A DNA stretch of 6,977 bases. It comes from Verrucomicrobiota bacterium. Lineage in GTDB: Bacteria > Verrucomicrobiota > Verrucomicrobiia > Opitutales > Opitutaceae. The DNA lies in contig JAEXPG010000226.1 of NCBI GenBank assembly GCA_023447015.1, positions 1 through 6,977 on the forward strand, read 5' to 3'. Below the pieces are notes generated by a model. The model was not told the DNA's origin. It was given only the letters and a program-made list of their open reading frames with translations, and ran no database searches. Every line of letters starts with the position of its first letter. Position 1 is the stretch's first letter. A program made the position numbers and the translations under genes. Positions 5,640 to 6,977 of this stretch are shown here, piece after piece.

Positions 5640-5975
5640 ATGTTCACCCGACACGATTCGATCCCCTACGCGCCGGCGTTGCCCGGCATCGAGCGTCGCA
5701 CGCTCTGCCATGGCGAGCGGATGCTCATGACGGAGTTCCGGCTGCGGGCGGGCAGCGTGCTGCCGGCGCACACGCACCCGCACGAGCAGACCGGCTATCT
5801 CGTCAGCGGCCGGCTGCGGTTGCGCATCGGCGCGGAGGAACGCGAGCTCGCGCCGGGCGACAGCTGGAGCATCCCCGGTGGCGTCGAGCATCAGGCAACG
5901 ATTCGTGAGGACTCGGTCGCGTTGGAGGTGTTCTCGCCCGTGCGCGAAGACTATCTGCCACGCTGCGCCGAATGA
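5640..5975 (+). CDS. KdgF-like cupin protein
   Basis: Single-domain cupin of 111 residues with both metal-site motifs. Motif 1 is G38-x5-H44-x-H46-P-H48-E49-Q50, and motif 2 is G73-x5-P79-G-G81-x2-H84, so H44, H46, Q50 or E49, and H84 probably bind a divalent metal. The HPHEQxGYxxSG stretch and the ending VFSPVREDYL resemble KdgF, which linearises unsaturated uronates from pectin or alginate breakdown. As I recall, KdgF uses a D-x-F-x3-R active-site pattern; here it reads E96-x-F98-x3-R102, so the acid is Glu instead of Asp. The same signature occurs in many generic cupins, so the reaction is unproven, and no uronate genes lie nearby. The ATG at 5640 has no clear Shine-Dalgarno but begins the conserved domain. 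A GNAT gene follows after 16 nt, probably in one operon. Confidence 0.88.
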   Translation: MFTRHDSIPYAPALPGIERRTLCHGERMLMTEFRLRAGSVLPAHTHPHEQTGYLVSGRLRLRIGAEERELAPGDSWSIPGGVEHQATIREDSVALEVFSPVREDYLPRCAE

Positions 5976-5991
5976 GCCGTACTCCCGGAGG

Positions 5992-6477
5992 ATGAACACG
6001 GAAGTGCCGCACCCGACCCCCGAGATCGCGCGCGCCGTCCCAACCGACGCCGCGGCGATCCATGAACTCCAACGCCTGGCCTACCGCAGCGAGGCCGAGC
6101 TCTGCGGCGATTGGAACATCCCGCCGCTGACCGAGCCGCTCGCCGCGACCGAGCGTGCGCTGGCCGAGCTGCTGGTGCTGAAGGCGACGCACGGCGGCCG
6201 GATCGTCGGCGCGGTGCGCGGGCGGATGGCGGACGACCGCACCTGCCGGGTAGGGCGGCTGATGGTGCATCCGGACGCGCAGGGCCGCGGGCTCGGCGCG
6301 CGGTTGATGCGGGCCCTGGAGGCGGCCACGCCGGAGGCGCGCCGGTACGAGCTGTTCACCGGCGAGAAGAGCGCGCGCAACCTGCATTTGTACGCGAAAC
6401 TCGGTTACTGCGTTTTCCGCTCTGAACGGCTTTCTCCCCAGGTCACCCTCGTGTTCCTGCAGAAAGCGCGGGCGTAG
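5992..6477 (+). CDS. GNAT-family N-acetyltransferase
   Basis: Cytoplasmic acyltransferase expected to use acetyl-CoA; the substrate is unknown. The 161-residue protein fits a single GNAT fold. The first strand and helix are IARAVPTDAAAIHELQRLAY (12-31). Motif A is VGRLMVHPDAQGRGLGARLM (87-106), with the CoA pyrophosphate loop QGRGLG (97-102), and motif B is ARNLHLYAKLGY (128-139). The region around residues 46-80 is typical of stand-alone GNAT enzymes acting on small molecules or protein N-termini, but nothing indicates which. A perfect GGAGG (5987-5991) touches the ATG with no spacer. The in-frame GTG at 6004 would give a 12-nt spacer and a protein four residues shorter, so the start is uncertain. 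It lies 16 nt after the cupin gene and is probably co-transcribed with it. Confidence 0.92.
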   Translation: MNTEVPHPTPEIARAVPTDAAAIHELQRLAYRSEAELCGDWNIPPLTEPLAATERALAELLVLKATHGGRIVGAVRGRMADDRTCRVGRLMVHPDAQGRGLGARLMRALEAATPEARRYELFTGEKSARNLHLYAKLGYCVFRSERLSPQVTLVFLQKARA

Positions 6478-6555
6478 GGCGCCGGGGGCGGGGAATGTGG
6501 CCGATGCCTTCCTGCGGCATGGAGCTCTTCCGCTCGCGGCGACGTCGGAGCCGCC

Positions 6556-6569
6556 GGCCGGAATCGGCC
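6556..6569. terminator. Short hairpin between convergent genes
   Basis: GGCCG (6556-6560) and CGGCC (6565-6569) pair around the tetraloop GAAT. A second weak hairpin, ATGCC (6504-6508) with GGCAT (6516-6520), lies upstream. Both fall in the 95-bp gap where the GNAT gene and the minus-strand gene converge, so they may serve as weak terminators. Neither has a T tract. Nothing else is visible in this gap. Confidence 0.3.
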
Positions 6570-6572
6570 TGG

Positions 6573-6977
6573 TCAGCGGGGCGTGACGGAGACCGTGGGC
6601 TCGCCGCCGTCGGCGGTGTAGAGCGCCTCGAAGTCGCGGGTCTCCGCGATGTCCGGCCTCCGCACGTGGATCTCCCGGTCGGGTCGCGGGTCGAGGAAGG
6701 GATAGTCGCGGGGGTGGTCGGGCTGCGGGGGCGGGTTGCCGTAGTAGAAACTGGTGATCTGGACGGTGCCGGTGGCGATCCAAGGGCCGCCGCGGTCGTT
6801 GAGCGGCCGGAAATCGCGGATGGTGGCGTGGCACTGCGTCTGCGTGATCGCCGAGCGGGCCCGATCCAGTAAATAGCGCTCCACGAGGCGGGCGGCGGTC
6901 TGCCGATGGGCGGCGAGGGCGCGGGCCTCGGCGGACTCCGTCTTGCGCAACGCGGCCGCCTTGGCGTCGGTCTCGCG
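6573..6977 (-). CDS. Unrecognised protein, C-terminal part (cut by window edge)
   Basis: The frame is open to the right edge of the window, so only the last 134 residues are visible and the true start lies outside. A TTG codon at 6950 could be read as a start, but the same frame continues upstream as RETDAKAAA with the same Ala/Arg/Glu-rich character, so an internal position is more likely. The visible part begins with an amphipathic, possibly coiled-coil helix (about the first 40 residues) containing AARLVERYLLDRARSAI. A likely beta-rich segment follows with GPWIATGTVQITSFYYGN. The last part is Pro/Asp/Arg-rich (NPPPQPDHP, DPRPDREIHVRRPDI) and ends ALYTADGGEPTVSVTPR. I do not recognise the family. 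The helix followed by a short globular domain could suit a periplasmic or envelope protein, but no signal is visible to confirm this. Confidence 0.7.
   Translation of the reverse strand, partial: RETDAKAAALRKTESAEARALAAHRQTAARLVERYLLDRARSAITQTQCHATIRDFRPLNDRGGPWIATGTVQITSFYYGNPPPQPDHPRDYPFLDPRPDREIHVRRPDIAETRDFEALYTADGGEPTVSVTPR

Noticed and set aside
5803..6834. Minus-strand open frame (about 340 codons) across the cupin and GNAT genes
   Set aside because: It is antisense to two genes with complete family motifs and is low-complexity Arg/Pro/Ala/His-rich.

Overview
This is a GC-rich window (roughly 70% G+C, by eye) from a Gram-negative bacterium. The DsbD/ScsB-type reductase, the secreted GH27 glycosidase and the glycan-related genes fit a polysaccharide-degrading organism. 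Verrucomicrobiota of the Opitutaceae type would suit this gene style, but that is an inference and no marker gene confirms it. There are no rRNA or tRNA genes, no CRISPR array and no transposase. The window holds eight complete genes and one gene cut by the right edge.

Layout. (1) 1-2444, plus strand: a hairpin and a candidate promoter, then a 707-residue DsbD-family transmembrane thiol reductase, then a 51-residue two-helix membrane protein too short for most gene callers. (2) 2445-2590: a convergent intergenic region with a perfect 12-bp stem, probably a shared terminator. (3) 2591-4746: a secreted GH27 alpha-galactosidase on the minus strand, divergent from an AraC-family regulator on the plus strand. 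The roughly 140-bp region between them holds a 17-bp palindrome and a repeated AAATGTGAT box, and looks like a sugar-responsive control region. (4) 4872-5539, plus strand: a four-helix membrane protein overlapping (ATGA) a 66-residue XRE-type regulator. Ahead of it lie two near-identical 14-bp boxes, 20 bp apart, which overlap a perfect TTGACA element. (5) 5640-6477, plus strand: a KdgF-like cupin and a GNAT acetyltransferase 16 nt apart. (6) 6573-6977, minus strand: the C-terminal part of an unrecognised protein running off the window.

How the genes work together. GH27 plus AraC is a plausible inducible galactoside-utilisation unit. The KdgF-like cupin hints at uronate metabolism, but no lyase or other uronate gene is present to support it. 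The membrane protein/XRE pair looks like a self-regulated unit of unknown function and is the best candidate here for something under-described. DsbD supplies reducing power to the periplasm and has no visible functional link to its neighbours. No overtly novel multi-gene system is evident; most of the window is ordinary chromosomal content.
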